A stretch of DNA of 64,000 nt from an uncultured Hungatella sp. (GCA_910585435.1 CAJUEJ010000027.1:1-64000), one strand, 5' to 3'. Positions 1 through 9,585 are shown, numbered from the stretch's first letter. Notes: generated from the letters alone by a model not told the origin. Translations and numbers: made by a program.

Positions 1-53
1 AGAGCACGCGGCTGTTAACCGCGCTGTCGTAGGTTCAAGTCCTACTCGGGGAG
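1..53 (+). tRNA. tRNA-Asn (GTT), 5' end outside window
   Basis: The 3' part of a tRNA is visible. The anticodon loop CTGTTAA carries GTT, and the T arm is GTAGG-TTCAAGT-CCTAC. The 3' acceptor strand TCGGGGA ends with discriminator G at 53. No CCA is encoded. The D arm lies before base 1. It is the first of three tRNAs in a row on this strand. Confidence 0.9.
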
Positions 54-90
54 CTAGCCAGACGGCCAAAGAGGGGCTGTGGCAGAAAAT

Positions 91-162
91 GGCCCCATGG
101 TCAAGCGGTTAAGACATCGCCCTTTCACGGCGGTAACACGAGTTCGAATCTCGTTGGGGTCA
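91..162 (+). tRNA. tRNA-Glu (TTC)
   Basis: A complete 72-nt cloverleaf. The acceptor GGCCCCA pairs with TGGGGTC (one G-U), and the discriminator is A162. The anticodon loop CTTTCAC gives TTC, and the T loop is GTTCGAATC. CCA is not encoded. It follows tRNA-Asn by 37 bp and is probably co-transcribed with it. Confidence 0.95.
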
Positions 163-183
163 TTTAGATTGATAATATGATAT

Positions 184-254
184 GGCGACATAGCCAAGCG
201 GTAAGGCGTGGGTCTGCAACACCCTGATCACCAGTTCAAATCTGGTTGTCGCCT
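184..254 (+). tRNA. tRNA-Cys (GCA)
   Basis: A complete 71-nt cloverleaf. The acceptor GGCGACA pairs with TGTCGCC at 247-253, and the discriminator is T254, as usual for Cys. The anticodon is GCA in loop TCTGCAAC, and the T loop is GTTCAAATC. CCA is not encoded. It is the last tRNA of the cluster. Confidence 0.95.
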
Positions 255-258
255 CTTG

Positions 259-288
259 AAAGAATCACAGAAATGTGATTCTTTTTTT
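259..288 (+). terminator. Rho-independent terminator of the tRNA cluster
   Basis: The stem AAAGAATCACA / TGTGATTCTTT has a GAAA tetraloop and runs straight into a T tract. It lies 5 bp after tRNA-Cys and 38 bp before mtnN, so it separates the tRNA transcript from mtnN. Confidence 0.9.
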
Positions 289-325
289 AAGATTATAAAG
301 AAATTTTTAAATAAGGGAGAAAACT

Positions 326-1018
326 ATGCTGGGAATTATCGGAGCTATGACAGAAGAGGTGGCAAATTTAAAGGAACAGATGGAGAATGTAGAGATCCAG
401 ACCGCTGCTAAAATGGATTTTTATAAAGGAAAGCTGAAAGGAAAGGATGTAGTAGTAGTCCGCTCTGGAATCGGAAAAGTAAATGCGGCAGTCTGCAGCC
501 AGATTCTGGCAGACAGATATCATGTGGACGGCATTATAAATACAGGGATTGCAGGCTCCTTGAGAAATGAGATTAATATTGGAGATATTGTGCTATCAGA
601 AGATACACTTCAGCATGATATGGATGCCACAGGGTTTGGCCACCCTATTGGAGAGATTCCTCAGATGGATGTATCCGTATTTAAAGGCGATCCTCATATG
701 CTTCAGGTGGCTTTGCAGTGCTGCAGGCAGGAAATACCGGAGATCGGTGTCCATACAGGGCGGGTAGTCAGCGGAGATCAGTTTGTATCAACTAAGGAGA
801 AGAAAAAATGGCTGCTGGAGAACTTCCAGGGATTTTGTACGGAGATGGAAGGGGCAGCCATTGCTCAGACTGCATATTTAAACCAGATTCCTTTTTTGAT
901 TATCAGAGCGATCTCCGATAAGGCTGATGACAGTGCAACTATGGACTATACAGAGTTTGAGGCAAAGGCCATTGAACACAGTGTAAAGCTGGTTATGGCA
1001 ATGGTGGAAAAGCTCTAA
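326..1018 (+). CDS. mtnN: 5'-methylthioadenosine/S-adenosylhomocysteine nucleosidase
   Basis: Cytoplasmic nucleosidase that removes adenine from methylthioadenosine and S-adenosylhomocysteine, feeding methionine salvage and the activated methyl cycle. The 230-aa length is normal for the MtnN/Pfs family. The N-terminus MLGIIGAM followed by EE, the GIGKVNAA segment, the EMEGAAIAQ substrate-binding motif near residue 170 and the late RAISDKAD motif with the catalytic Asp are all present. An AAGGGAG ribosome binding site precedes the ATG. It appears to be transcribed alone, since the tRNA terminator lies upstream and a separate gene follows after 130 bp. Confidence 0.95.
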   Translation: MLGIIGAMTEEVANLKEQMENVEIQTAAKMDFYKGKLKGKDVVVVRSGIGKVNAAVCSQILADRYHVDGIINTGIAGSLRNEINIGDIVLSEDTLQHDMDATGFGHPIGEIPQMDVSVFKGDPHMLQVALQCCRQEIPEIGVHTGRVVSGDQFVSTKEKKKWLLENFQGFCTEMEGAAIAQTAYLNQIPFLIIRAISDKADDSATMDYTEFEAKAIEHSVKLVMAMVEKL

Positions 1019-1148
1019 AGACATTGAGAATCGATTTATAGCAGAATTTGACGAACGATTCTAGGCTCTCTTATCTTCCCAAAATGAATTTCCAAGGCTA
1101 TAATAAAGGGCATCTGGAAGTTATCTGGAAAAGAAAGGGGAGCTTTTT

Positions 1149-2168
1149 ATGATGTTGGAATTATTGGAAACAGGAAAAGCATTATATGTGTTAGCCGGGA
1201 TCTGCGCTCTGGGGCTTTTAAGCAGAATAATGGCGCGCGGCCTTTACAAAAGATTAATCAGAGAAACAGATAATATGACACTGACGAAAAACCGATACCT
1301 GCGGGAACTGAAGCAGAAGGCAGAAAATGCTTACCGCCTGAATCAGGGAATTCAGAATACACAGGCATATCTGGAAAAACAGCTGATGAACTATCGCTTT
1401 TTTGGCCTTACCCTGAACGGATGGGGGAACCTGTCCAACCAATTTACAGTTCTGTGCTTTTTGGCCGGCGGTGCGGCGGCATTTTTGTCCTACTGGTATC
1501 GCTGCGATAATTATTACATAGTTTTATACGGAACCGTAGGGATTCTGGCCGGACTTTTTACCCTGTTTGTAGATTGCGGGGTAAACCTTTCTGAGAGAAA
1601 GGATCAGCTTCTCAATGCACTTCAGGACTATATGGAGAATTCCCTGTTTCACCGTCTGTCCAGAGAGACGGCATCTGCCCTGGAAGGCAGCGTGAGGGAA
1701 AGTGGCAGGGCTGGAATCCGTGAGACCCCGGTCCGTGAGAATGGAGCCCGGGAGGGCGGCAGAAATGGCAGTATCCGTGAATTAAACATTCGGGATTTAA
1801 CCATTACAGACAATGAAGAACAGGACAAGCCTGGCAAAGAGAGCATCCGGAATATTTCATCAAGAGACCGTTCCCGGTCAGAGAGGGCCAAGACAGAGCG
1901 GCCAAAAGGTGATAACCTGAGAGCTTTAGTGCCAGAGGAATCAGAAGGAAGAGAAGAAAAAACAGAACGTTCCTCAAAAAAGATAGAGCGGCTTGCAAAA
2001 AGGAATCAAAAAGAAGACCAGGATTCCCAGATGGACTATTTAAAGCGCAGTCTGGAGCAGATTGCAGCAAGTCGGGAGAAGAACCAGGGGGACGGGGACT
2101 GGATTAAGGAATTGTCCTCAGATGAGCTGGAGCTCATCGATGAAATATTAAAGCAGTACCTGGTTTAA
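1149..2168 (+). CDS. Uncharacterised membrane protein with long charged tail
   Basis: I do not recognise a named family. The 339-aa protein has one hydrophobic N-terminal segment (about residues 12-28) and two more near residues 100-145. A cytoplasm-like tail of about 190 residues follows, rich in Arg, Glu, Ser and Gly, with repeated R-E/R-D patterns between residues 170 and 250. The tail ends with an acidic helix of the ELSSDELELIDEIL type. There is no enzymatic motif. AAAGGGGAG precedes the ATG. A TATAAT box at 1099-1104 could be its promoter. It lies between mtnN and pgi and shows no operon link to either. Confidence 0.6.
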   Translation: MMLELLETGKALYVLAGICALGLLSRIMARGLYKRLIRETDNMTLTKNRYLRELKQKAENAYRLNQGIQNTQAYLEKQLMNYRFFGLTLNGWGNLSNQFTVLCFLAGGAAAFLSYWYRCDNYYIVLYGTVGILAGLFTLFVDCGVNLSERKDQLLNALQDYMENSLFHRLSRETASALEGSVRESGRAGIRETPVRENGAREGGRNGSIRELNIRDLTITDNEEQDKPGKESIRNISSRDRSRSERAKTERPKGDNLRALVPEESEGREEKTERSSKKIERLAKRNQKEDQDSQMDYLKRSLEQIAASREKNQGDGDWIKELSSDELELIDEILKQYLV

Positions 2169-2201
2169 AAGAAAATTTATATCGCATTTCCTGCCTGTTT
2201 G

Positions 2202-2210
2202 TGATATAAT
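2202..2210 (+). promoter_or_regulatory. Extended -10 promoter upstream of pgi
   Basis: TGATATAAT gives a consensus -10 (2205-2210) preceded by the TGN extension. No convincing -35 is present at 17 bp. It lies about 70 bp before the pgi start codon. Confidence 0.5.
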
Positions 2211-2278
2211 TTGATACAGTTCAGGAAGCTGAAATGTTACACAAGTAAAAAAATCACAGGGGAAAAGGAGAAACAGGT

Positions 2279-3628
2279 ATGGGAAAAGAAGTAACGTTTG
2301 ACTATTCTAAGGCTGGCGGGTTTATTTCCGCAGAAGAGATCGGGAATATGAAGGCTGCTGTTATGGGGGCCAAAGAAGTGCTGGTATCCAAAAGCGGCGC
2401 TGGCAATGACTTTTTAGGCTGGATCGATCTTCCGGTAGATTATGATAAAGAGGAATTTGCAAGGATCAAGAAGGCAGCTTCAAAGATTCAGAGCGATTCA
2501 GATGTGCTGCTGGTAATCGGTATCGGCGGCTCCTACCTGGGAGCAAGGGCAGCCATAGAGTTTTTGACACACAGCTTCTATAATGTGCTGAACAAAGAAG
2601 ACAGGAAAGCGCCGGAGATTTATTTTGTAGGAAACAGCATCAGCAGCAAGTATATCAAAGACCTTCAGGATGTGTTAAAGGGAAAGGATTTCTCCATAAA
2701 TATTATTTCCAAGTCCGGAACCACCACGGAGCCGGCTATTGCATTCCGGGTATTTAAGGAGATGCTGATTGAAAAGTACGGCAGGGAAGAGGCCAATAAG
2801 AGAATCTATGCCACCACAGATAAGGCAAGGGGAGCGCTTAAAAACCTGGCCAACCAGGAAGGATATGAAAGCTTTGTTGTTCCGGATGACGTGGGAGGAC
2901 GTTTCTCTGTGCTGACAGCTGTGGGCCTGCTTCCTATCGCAGTCAGCGGGGCAGATATCGATACATTGATGGAAGGTGCTGCCTACGGAAGATCCAAGGC
3001 TTTGGACACTCCCTACGAGGAGAATCCGGCTCTTCTCTATGCGGCAATCCGCAATATTCTGCTGAGAAAGGGAAAAAATGTAGAGATTGTGGCTAATTAT
3101 GAGCCAAGTCTTCACTATGTGTCTGAGTGGTGGAAACAGCTTTACGGAGAGAGCGAAGGAAAAGACCAGAAGGGTATCTTCCCGGCAGCCGTAGATCTGA
3201 CTACAGACCTTCATTCCATGGGACAGTTCATCCAGGACGGCGCCAGGATTATGTTTGAGACCGTAATCAATGTGGAGGAGTCCCAGGCAGAGGTAGTGCT
3301 GAAGGAAGAGGAAGTGGATACAGATGGCATGAACTATCTGGCAGGAAAGAATGTTGACTTTGTCAACAAGAGCGCCATGAACGGCACTATGCTGGCCCAT
3401 ACCGACGGACAGGTTCCCAACCTGAAGGTAAATATTCCGGAGCAGAATGCTTACTATTTAGGCCAGCTGTTCTATTTCTTCGAGTTTGCCTGCGGCATCA
3501 GCGGCTATCTGCTGGGAGTCAATCCGTTTAACCAGCCAGGCGTGGAAAGCTACAAGAAAAATATGTTTGCCCTTCTGGGAAAACCAGGATATGAGAAGGA
3601 GAGAGAAGCGCTGTTAAAGAGGCTGTAA
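2279..3628 (+). CDS. pgi: Glucose-6-phosphate isomerase
   Basis: Interconverts glucose-6-phosphate and fructose-6-phosphate in glycolysis. The 449-aa length matches the short Gram-positive form. Family signatures are clear: [12 protein letters not shown] near residue 80, the [10 protein letters not shown] phosphate-binding loop near 143, [17 protein letters not shown] near 200, and the C-terminal motif beginning with the catalytic Lys ([12 protein letters not shown]). GGAAAAGGAG lies upstream of the ATG. It has its own promoter and a strong terminator, so it is monocistronic. Confidence 0.97.
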   Translation: MGKEVTFDYSKAGGFISAEEIGNMKAAVMGAKEVLVSKSGAGNDFLGWIDLPVDYDKEEFARIKKAASKIQSDSDVLLVIGIGGSYLGARAAIEFLTHSFYNVLNKEDRKAPEIYFVGNSISSKYIKDLQDVLKGKDFSINIISKSGTTTEPAIAFRVFKEMLIEKYGREEANKRIYATTDKARGALKNLANQEGYESFVVPDDVGGRFSVLTAVGLLPIAVSGADIDTLMEGAAYGRSKALDTPYEENPALLYAAIRNILLRKGKNVEIVANYEPSLHYVSEWWKQLYGESEGKDQKGIFPAAVDLTTDLHSMGQFIQDGARIMFETVINVEESQAEVVLKEEEVDTDGMNYLAGKNVDFVNKSAMNGTMLAHTDGQVPNLKVNIPEQNAYYLGQLFYFFEFACGISGYLLGVNPFNQPGVESYKKNMFALLGKPGYEKEREALLKRL

Positions 3629-3668
3629 GGCCCGGTGCAAATGGCGCAGATTGAGAAACAGTAAATCA

Positions 3669-3716
3669 AAAGGCTGCTGCTGCGAAATCCAGGAATTTTT
3701 GCAGCAGCAGCCTTTC
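3669..3716. terminator. Bidirectional terminator between convergent genes
   Basis: A 15-bp stem built on AAAGGCTGCTGCTGC and its complement, A-rich on the left and T-rich on the right, so it can terminate pgi from the left and the small gene at 3723-3989 from the right. Confidence 0.85.
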
Positions 3717-3722
3717 TTAAAC

Positions 3723-3989
3723 TTATTCTTCTATGATTTGAATCTCTAAAAAATCAAAGTCTATATGCTCAATAAAATGATCCTGCTTAAAGCGGGTTTT
3801 GGCGTGAACCTGGAACTCGTGAATATTGGAATCCAGCCAGATAGGCTTTCCCAGATCAAATTCATAACAGATATCATCTAAAGCCTGAAAGACCATCTGG
3901 GTCCGTGTCAGGCTGTAATCGCCGATACAAATGGTGGTATCTCTTAAAAGCCGGTTGTTTTTCATCAGTTTTCCCCACATACGGAACAT
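3723..3989 (-). CDS. Small conserved-looking hypothetical protein (88 aa)
   Basis: An 88-aa soluble protein starting MFRMWGK, with an acidic C-terminus ending in FDFLEIQIIEE. I recall similar small proteins in Lachnospiraceae but no function. The start at 3989 is chosen because a perfect AAGGAGG lies 8 bases upstream on this strand; the open frame runs further up to 4097 without a ribosome binding site. It contains W, C and H residues scattered without a metal motif. It is convergent with pgi. Confidence 0.7.
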   Translation of the reverse strand: MFRMWGKLMKNNRLLRDTTICIGDYSLTRTQMVFQALDDICYEFDLGKPIWLDSNIHEFQVHAKTRFKQDHFIEHIDFDFLEIQIIEE

Positions 3990-4178
3990 GGCATAAGCCT
4001 CCTTGATATAAGATTGATTCTTATGCAGCAGTGAAGGTAAATGCCGCCCCATCAGTTTAGCAGATTTTAAAAGAATTGTCAAAAAATTGCCGGGCATTTC
4101 TTGTAAAGAAAAATATTCAGTTGTATAATACTATATTATAAAAGCGTATGCAGGTTTACTATGCAAGGAGGACAGAGG

Positions 4179-5264
4179 ATGAATGTCATCACAGACTACG
4201 GGACATTTTTGCGGGAAGCCAAGTCGGCGGTGATGGAATTGACAGATTTGGAACATCAGGAGGAACATCTGGCAAAACAGCTGAAACAGAATCAGAAGGC
4301 ACTGGAGGCGGAGAAACGGCAGCAGGAGGATAAGATCAGCCAGACCACGAGAAAGCGGCTGGGGGAGATTTCCTCCAGCTATGATAAAGAGATAAGCAAA
4401 GGCCAGGATCAGCTGAAGAAAGCCAGAAGCAAAAGAGAAAAGGCAAAAAGCCAGGGGATAAAAGAGCGGATTGTGGAGGAGACAGTGGATTTGAGAGACG
4501 ATAACCGGAGAATCCGCCTACAGATTAAGACCCTGTTCCAGCAGAATCATGTTCCCAGATACTGCAACACGGATTTATACTATGCCCTTTATTTTCCAAA
4601 AAGGATAAAGGAATTTCTTAAGCTGCTGGCAGCAGTGATACTGTGCTTTCTGCTGATTCCCTATGGGATCTATACGCTTCTTCCGGATCAGACCGTATTA
4701 TATTTAGTGGGGATTTATTTTGCGTGTATTTTAGTCTTCGGCGGGGCTTATGTGTTTATCGGGAACCGTACCAGGGAGCATCACGGGATCGTCCTGCGGG
4801 AGGGAAGGGACCTTCGGGATCAGATTCATGACAATAATAAGAGAATCCGCAGGATTACCCGCACCATCAAAAGGGATAAAAATGAAGCTATCTATGATCT
4901 GCAGAAGTTTGACGATGAGATTGCCCAGATGGAGCAGAATCTGTCGGAGACAGCGGCGAAGAAGAAGGATGCCCTGAATGCGTTTGAGACTGTAACCAAG
5001 AACATTATTGCAGACGAGATCACGGAGGCAGGCAAGGACAAGCTTGCCAATATGTCCAGGCAGTGCAATGAGCAGGAGAAGCAGCTTCGGGATCTGCGGG
5101 AGCTGATCAAGACAAGATCCCTCTATATTACGGACTGCTATGGATCCTATCTGTCCCGGGAATTTCTCCAGCCGGAGAAGCTGGATGCTCTTGCGGATAT
5201 TATGCAGAGAGGTACTGCTGCCAATTTAAGCGAAGCCATGGAGCAATACAGGAAAAACGCATAA
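4179..5264 (+). CDS. Coiled-coil membrane protein of unknown function
   Basis: A 361-aa protein with two coiled-coil stretches (about residues 15-100 and 215-320) flanking a pair of transmembrane helices near residues 145-195. The predicted shape is a membrane hairpin with long helical arms on the same side. No catalytic motif is seen. The start at 4179 is preferred because AAGGAGG sits at 4165-4171; an in-frame ATG at 4161 lies before that site. It is followed after 54 bp by the spore-protease-like gene yyaC, so a link to sporulation or envelope work is possible but only inferred. Confidence 0.65.
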   Translation: MNVITDYGTFLREAKSAVMELTDLEHQEEHLAKQLKQNQKALEAEKRQQEDKISQTTRKRLGEISSSYDKEISKGQDQLKKARSKREKAKSQGIKERIVEETVDLRDDNRRIRLQIKTLFQQNHVPRYCNTDLYYALYFPKRIKEFLKLLAAVILCFLLIPYGIYTLLPDQTVLYLVGIYFACILVFGGAYVFIGNRTREHHGIVLREGRDLRDQIHDNNKRIRRITRTIKRDKNEAIYDLQKFDDEIAQMEQNLSETAAKKKDALNAFETVTKNIIADEITEAGKDKLANMSRQCNEQEKQLRDLRELIKTRSLYITDCYGSYLSREFLQPEKLDALADIMQRGTAANLSEAMEQYRKNA

Positions 5265-5318
5265 ATTTATAAAACCTGGTCTATAATAGCAGTAAGAATT
5301 TGGAACAGGTGAGTAAAA

Positions 5319-5918
5319 ATGGATATTCTGAGAAGAAAATCTCCCTCCAAAGGCAGGGAGATTTATTATTACGATACATCAAAAGAATTTGAGGCGGCAG
5401 AGCTGGCGGCAAGGCTGTACATGATGATGCGGGAGGAGTTTAAAAAAGGGAGAAAGAACAAGGTGCTGGTCCTGTGCATAGGGACAGACCGCTCTACCGG
5501 AGACAGCCTTGGGCCTTTGATCGGGTATCAGCTGAGGCAGAGGGGGTTAAAGCATATCCATGTGGTAGGGACGCTGAACAAACCGGTACATGCCATGAAT
5601 CTGGAGGATACGGTCTATCTTTTAGAGCAGGAGTGCCAGGACTATCTGATCATAGCTGTGGACGCCTCTGTGGGAATGAGCAGCCATGTAGGGTGCATTA
5701 CTCTGGGCAAAGGGGCCTTAAAGCCAGGTTTAGGGGTCAGCAAAGAACTCCAGGCTGTGGGAGATTTGTTTATCACAGGAATTGTAAGCGGGTGCGGCGG
5801 ATATGATCCTCTGATGCTTCAGAGCATTCGCCTGAGTACGGTTATGAGAATGGCGGAATGCATCAGCGACAGCATCTGTCTTGTCGAAAAATTATGGGAA
5901 TCTATGGCATTCGTTTGA
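5319..5918 (+). CDS. yyaC: YyaC-type spore protease-like protein (DUF1256)
   Basis: Similar to the germination-protease-like fold family found only in spore formers. The 199-aa protein has the family core LCIGTDRSTGDSLGP near residue 52, GTLNKPVHAMNL near 82, the acidic stretch IIAVDASVG near 110 and GVSGCGGY-like glycine-rich residues near 155. The exact substrate is not established in general. Its presence argues that the organism sporulates. An AGGTGAG site precedes the ATG. Confidence 0.85.
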   Translation: MDILRRKSPSKGREIYYYDTSKEFEAAELAARLYMMMREEFKKGRKNKVLVLCIGTDRSTGDSLGPLIGYQLRQRGLKHIHVVGTLNKPVHAMNLEDTVYLLEQECQDYLIIAVDASVGMSSHVGCITLGKGALKPGLGVSKELQAVGDLFITGIVSGCGGYDPLMLQSIRLSTVMRMAECISDSICLVEKLWESMAFV

Positions 5919-5997
5919 CAGATTTTGCAAAAGCTCCATGATATGATTGGCATTAGCATATTAGAATAGTGCCAGAATTTAATAGTGGGGTGAGCCT

Positions 5998-7245
5998 ATG
6001 GGAGAATTATATAATCCATTTCCGAAATTACCAAAGAACATACGGCAGATAGGAGAACGAGACCAGACAGTGCGCCTGTATCTGGAGGATTATGTGAACA
6101 CATACTTAAGACGGTTATACCCAAAAGGAGGACAAGACCTGCGGGTAGGCATACTGCTTGGCACGTCTGAGGAGCATGACGGGACACCATATTTATTTGT
6201 TGACGGCGCCCTGGAGATGGACGACGTGGCGGAAAGCAGCGATAAGGTGATCCTGACAGAGAGCGCCTGGAAAAAGGCGTATAAGACCATGGAGGACATG
6301 TTCCCCAAAAGGGAGATCATGGGATGGTTTCTGTGCGGAGAATCGGGGACAACCTTAAGCCCCTTAAATTACTGGAAACAGCATGGACAGTATTTTTCAA
6401 AGAAAAACCAGCTGATGTATCTCAACTCCGGACTGGAAGGAGAGGAGGCTGTATACATTACCTCTGAAGACGGGTTTTATAAGCTTCAGGGCTACAGCAT
6501 TTACTATGAACGCAACCAGATGATGCAGGATTACATGATCCTGCGCAAAGATGCCAGGAGAGTGGAATCCGGAAGCGGAGATTCTGTGATTCGGGATTTC
6601 CGCCAGAGAATGGAGGACAATAAAAGCCAGGCAGTATCTCAGCGGGGAACCATCCGGGTACTGGGAACCATGTGCAGCGCGCTGGCTGTCATGGTGCTGG
6701 CCGGCGGCGTCGCCATGTTTAACAATTATGAGAAGATGAAGAACATGGAGGCAGTCCTGACCTCTGCCCTTCCTGAGGAAGTCATGGCAAAGGGGGAAGA
6801 GGAAGGGACAGGAGAGGAGCTTTGGGTGGAGGAGGCACAGGGAGCCGTGTATCCTACAGTAGCCAAAGAGACCATGTCTGATACATATCCGGCAGGACAG
6901 GCCGTAAGCGGCGAAAGCGAAAGCGGAAAGTACAATGAGGCAGGGACAAGCCTGGCAGAAGAACAGGGTGAACCGGTGCAAAATGAGGGAGATGAGGGGA
7001 GCGATGCAGACAGCATCCATACGGAGAATACAGATGCCCATACCCCTGACAGCAGCCCGGCAGAAACCGATGCCCGGCAGGCTCTGGCCGGGGGAAATAC
7101 CTACCAGGTACAGGATGGAGAGACCTTGTATGGAATTTGTCTGAAATTATACGGAAACGGAAGCATGCTGAAAAAAATTTGTGAATTAAACGGGCTGGAG
7201 GATGAAAACAAGATTATTTCCGGTCAGAATTTGATTCTTCCGTAG
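5998..7245 (+). CDS. Membrane protein with JAB-like N-domain and C-terminal LysM
   Basis: A 415-aa protein in four parts. The N-terminal domain (about 1-190) has a GILLG strand, a later acidic patch and the segment MGWFLCGESG, which resembles an MPN/JAB fold whose His-x-His metal ligands are absent (inference). A single transmembrane helix lies near residues 222-240. A long acidic, Ser/Thr/Glu-rich linker follows. A LysM domain (about 367-415) contains YQVQDGETLYGICLKLYGN and ends in a NLILP strand. LysM suggests peptidoglycan binding, so the C-terminus probably faces the wall. It starts after a GGGGTGA site and is followed closely by another single-pass membrane protein, suggesting an operon. 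Confidence 0.65.
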   Translation: MGELYNPFPKLPKNIRQIGERDQTVRLYLEDYVNTYLRRLYPKGGQDLRVGILLGTSEEHDGTPYLFVDGALEMDDVAESSDKVILTESAWKKAYKTMEDMFPKREIMGWFLCGESGTTLSPLNYWKQHGQYFSKKNQLMYLNSGLEGEEAVYITSEDGFYKLQGYSIYYERNQMMQDYMILRKDARRVESGSGDSVIRDFRQRMEDNKSQAVSQRGTIRVLGTMCSALAVMVLAGGVAMFNNYEKMKNMEAVLTSALPEEVMAKGEEEGTGEELWVEEAQGAVYPTVAKETMSDTYPAGQAVSGESESGKYNEAGTSLAEEQGEPVQNEGDEGSDADSIHTENTDAHTPDSSPAETDARQALAGGNTYQVQDGETLYGICLKLYGNGSMLKKICELNGLEDENKIISGQNLILP

Positions 7246-7322
7246 GAACATATTCTGTGCTATACTGTTATACAGCCAACGGATTTTTACCAACAGGAAA
7301 AAGAGATTTTGGAGAATTACAG

Positions 7323-8606
7323 ATGAATGACATAAATTCCATGAGCCGGGAACTAAAGAAAAAACAGCTTCGGAGCAGGGTGATTACACCCGGACAGTCC
7401 CGGCCTCAGGCACAGCCGCCCGGGGAGGACGGCCAGGAGATTGTAAAACAGGCACACCGCAGGGTGGTACGGCGCCGTCGGATTCTGCTGGCACTGCTGC
7501 TTATTGTATTTTTGGGAGCTGTGGGAGGCTTTTCCTGGTACAAGAAGTATTACCAGTACGAAAGCTTTACCGTAGGATGGGAGCGGCAGTTAGAGCGGGA
7601 AGGAAATTTTACGGCCTATGAGAAATTCGGGACAAATTTATTAAGGTATTCAAAAGACGGGGCATCTTACATCAATGGAGAAGGGAAAGATGTGTGGGTT
7701 CAAAGCTATGAGATGAAGGCCCCCATTGTAGCGGTGAACGGAGACTACGCTGCCATAGCGGATCAACAGGGAAACAATATTTATATCTGCGATTTAAACG
7801 GCTGCCAGGGCATGGCTACCACGGTTCTGCCTATTATCAAGGTGACAGTGTCCGCCAAAGGGGTGGTCGCGGCTATTCTGGAGGATCCTACGGCAAGTGC
7901 AAGCTACATCTATTTTTACCGGAAAGACGGAACAGAGATAAAGCTTTTCATAAAAGGGGTTCTGGGAGGGAATATCGGTTATCCCCTGGATATCAGCCTG
8001 TCCCCTGACGGGACCATACTGATTGGATCCTATGCGTTTATTGAGGGAGGCGTACTGAAGAACCGGGTGGCATTCTACAACTTTTCAGAGGTGGGGAAGA
8101 ATGCACTGAACCGGTTTGTAGGCGGTTTTCATGATATCTATGAGAACAGCATGGTACCCAGAGTCCAATATCTGAATGATACATATGCGGTGGCTTTTGC
8201 AGACAGCAGCATTTCTTTTTATTCATCGGCAGATGTGATGTCCCCGGCGCTGGTGACCCAGGTGCCTGTGGAGGAGGAAATCAAAAGTGTGTTCTGCAAT
8301 GAGAGCTATGCTGGTATTGTGGTAAAGGCCGTCTCCGGAGAATATGATTTCCGCATGGACCTCTACGACATGAGAGGAGAGAAGCTGTTCAGCACGGACT
8401 TCACCTATGGATATGAACATGTGGACATTGACGAAGACCTGATCTTTTTGTACAATGAGGACAGCTGCAGAATCTACAATTCCCGGGGGATTCTGAAATA
8501 TGAGGGGGATTTTGATTTTACGGTTTCCAAGATAAACAAGGGAAGCCAGCCTAACCAGATCTTTATAGCAGGGCCTCAGGTAATCAAAGAGATTAAGCTG
8601 CATTGA
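7323..8606 (+). CDS. DUF5711-like single-pass membrane protein
   Basis: A 427-aa protein. The start at 7323 follows GGAG by 8 bases; an in-frame ATG at 7257 has no such site. A basic cytoplasmic N-terminus with RRVVRRRR is followed by one transmembrane helix (about residues 56-76) and a large extracytoplasmic domain made of repeated short strands (YAAIADQQGNNIYICD, SLSPDGTILIGSY and similar), which looks like a beta-propeller. It resembles the DUF5711 proteins of Lachnospiraceae (from memory). It sits directly after the LysM protein, so both may act at the cell envelope. Confidence 0.6.
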   Translation: MNDINSMSRELKKKQLRSRVITPGQSRPQAQPPGEDGQEIVKQAHRRVVRRRRILLALLLIVFLGAVGGFSWYKKYYQYESFTVGWERQLEREGNFTAYEKFGTNLLRYSKDGASYINGEGKDVWVQSYEMKAPIVAVNGDYAAIADQQGNNIYICDLNGCQGMATTVLPIIKVTVSAKGVVAAILEDPTASASYIYFYRKDGTEIKLFIKGVLGGNIGYPLDISLSPDGTILIGSYAFIEGGVLKNRVAFYNFSEVGKNALNRFVGGFHDIYENSMVPRVQYLNDTYAVAFADSSISFYSSADVMSPALVTQVPVEEEIKSVFCNESYAGIVVKAVSGEYDFRMDLYDMRGEKLFSTDFTYGYEHVDIDEDLIFLYNEDSCRIYNSRGILKYEGDFDFTVSKINKGSQPNQIFIAGPQVIKEIKLH

Positions 8607-8640
8607 CTTTTAAAATTCTTAAGAAAAGAGGTAGAGAACC

Positions 8641-9585
8641 ATGGCAAAAAAATGTATTGGTGTGGATGTGGGAGGAACAACAGTAAAAATCGGCTTATTT
8701 GAAATTACGGGGGAGCTTCTGAAAAAGTGGGAGGTTCCTACCAGGACAGAAGAGCATGGAAAGTACATATTGAATGATGTGGCAGACTCCATTCTGGAAA
8801 CGTTAAAGCAGGAAAATATTTTGCTGGAGGATGTTGAGGGAATCGGCATCGGCGTACCGGGGCCTGTGAAAAGGGACGGATATGTGGAGGTATGTGTAAA
8901 CTTAGGGTGGAGAGACAGATACCCGGCTAAGGAGTTAAGCCAGCTGCTGGGCGGCGTTGTGGTTGCGTGCGGCAATGATGCCAATGTAGCGGCCCTGGGT
9001 GAGATGTGGAAAGGCGGAGGAGAAGGCTACACAGATATTGTCATGGTGACGCTGGGAACCGGCGTAGGAGGAGGCGTCATCTTAAATGAGAAAATTTTGC
9101 CGGGCAAGCACGGACTGGGCGGGGAGATCGGCCACATCCATGTCCGGGATGAGGAGACAGAGCATTGCAACTGCGGGGCCAAAGGCTGTCTGGAGCAGGT
9201 TGCCTCGGCCACAGGGATTGTCAGGGAGGCCAGAAGAAAGCTGGCGGCTTCCCATAAGGAATCCAGCCTTCGCAGGGCAGGAGATTCCATAACAGCAAAG
9301 GATGTGCTTGATGCCGCAAAGGCAGGGGATGAACTGGCTTTGGAGGTGATGGATACGGTAGGCCATTATCTGGGGATTGTCCTGGCACAGCTGGCACTGA
9401 CCGTAGATCCGGATATTTTTGTTATAGGCGGAGGCGTGTCTAAGGCAGGCCTGTTTTTGATTGATATCATAGAAAAACATTATAAACAGTATATGGCTAT
9501 CTCAGAAGATCATGGGATCATCGGACTTGCAAAGCTGGGAAATGATGCCGGGATTTATGGGGCGGCCAGAATGGTACTGAGATAA
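8641..9585 (+). CDS. glcK: ROK-family glucokinase
   Basis: Phosphorylates glucose with ATP. The 314-aa protein has the N-terminal phosphate motif GVDVGGTTVKIGL, the sugar-binding GNDANVAALGE near residue 112, the second phosphate motif TLGTGVGGG near 138, and the ROK zinc motif CNCGAKGCLE near 175. An IGGGVS motif near 261 completes the adenosine site. AAAGAGGTAGAG precedes the ATG. A 34-bp gap separates it from the upstream membrane-protein gene, and a hairpin follows, so it may be the last gene of that run. Confidence 0.93.
   Translation: MAKKCIGVDVGGTTVKIGLFEITGELLKKWEVPTRTEEHGKYILNDVADSILETLKQENILLEDVEGIGIGVPGPVKRDGYVEVCVNLGWRDRYPAKELSQLLGGVVVACGNDANVAALGEMWKGGGEGYTDIVMVTLGTGVGGGVILNEKILPGKHGLGGEIGHIHVRDEETEHCNCGAKGCLEQVASATGIVREARRKLAASHKESSLRRAGDSITAKDVLDAAKAGDELALEVMDTVGHYLGIVLAQLALTVDPDIFVIGGGVSKAGLFLIDIIEKHYKQYMAISEDHGIIGLAKLGNDAGIYGAARMVLR

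Noticed and set aside
208..411. 67-aa plus-strand frame over tRNA-Cys and the mtnN start
   Set aside because: It overlaps a clear tRNA, a terminator and the real mtnN frame, and has no family resemblance.
1026..1063. GAATCG/CGATTC hairpin after mtnN as a terminator
   Set aside because: The stem is only 7 bp with a long loop and lacks a T tract.
2675..3400. Long minus-strand frame (241 aa) inside pgi
   Set aside because: It is a shadow of pgi codon use, with no ribosome binding site or motif.
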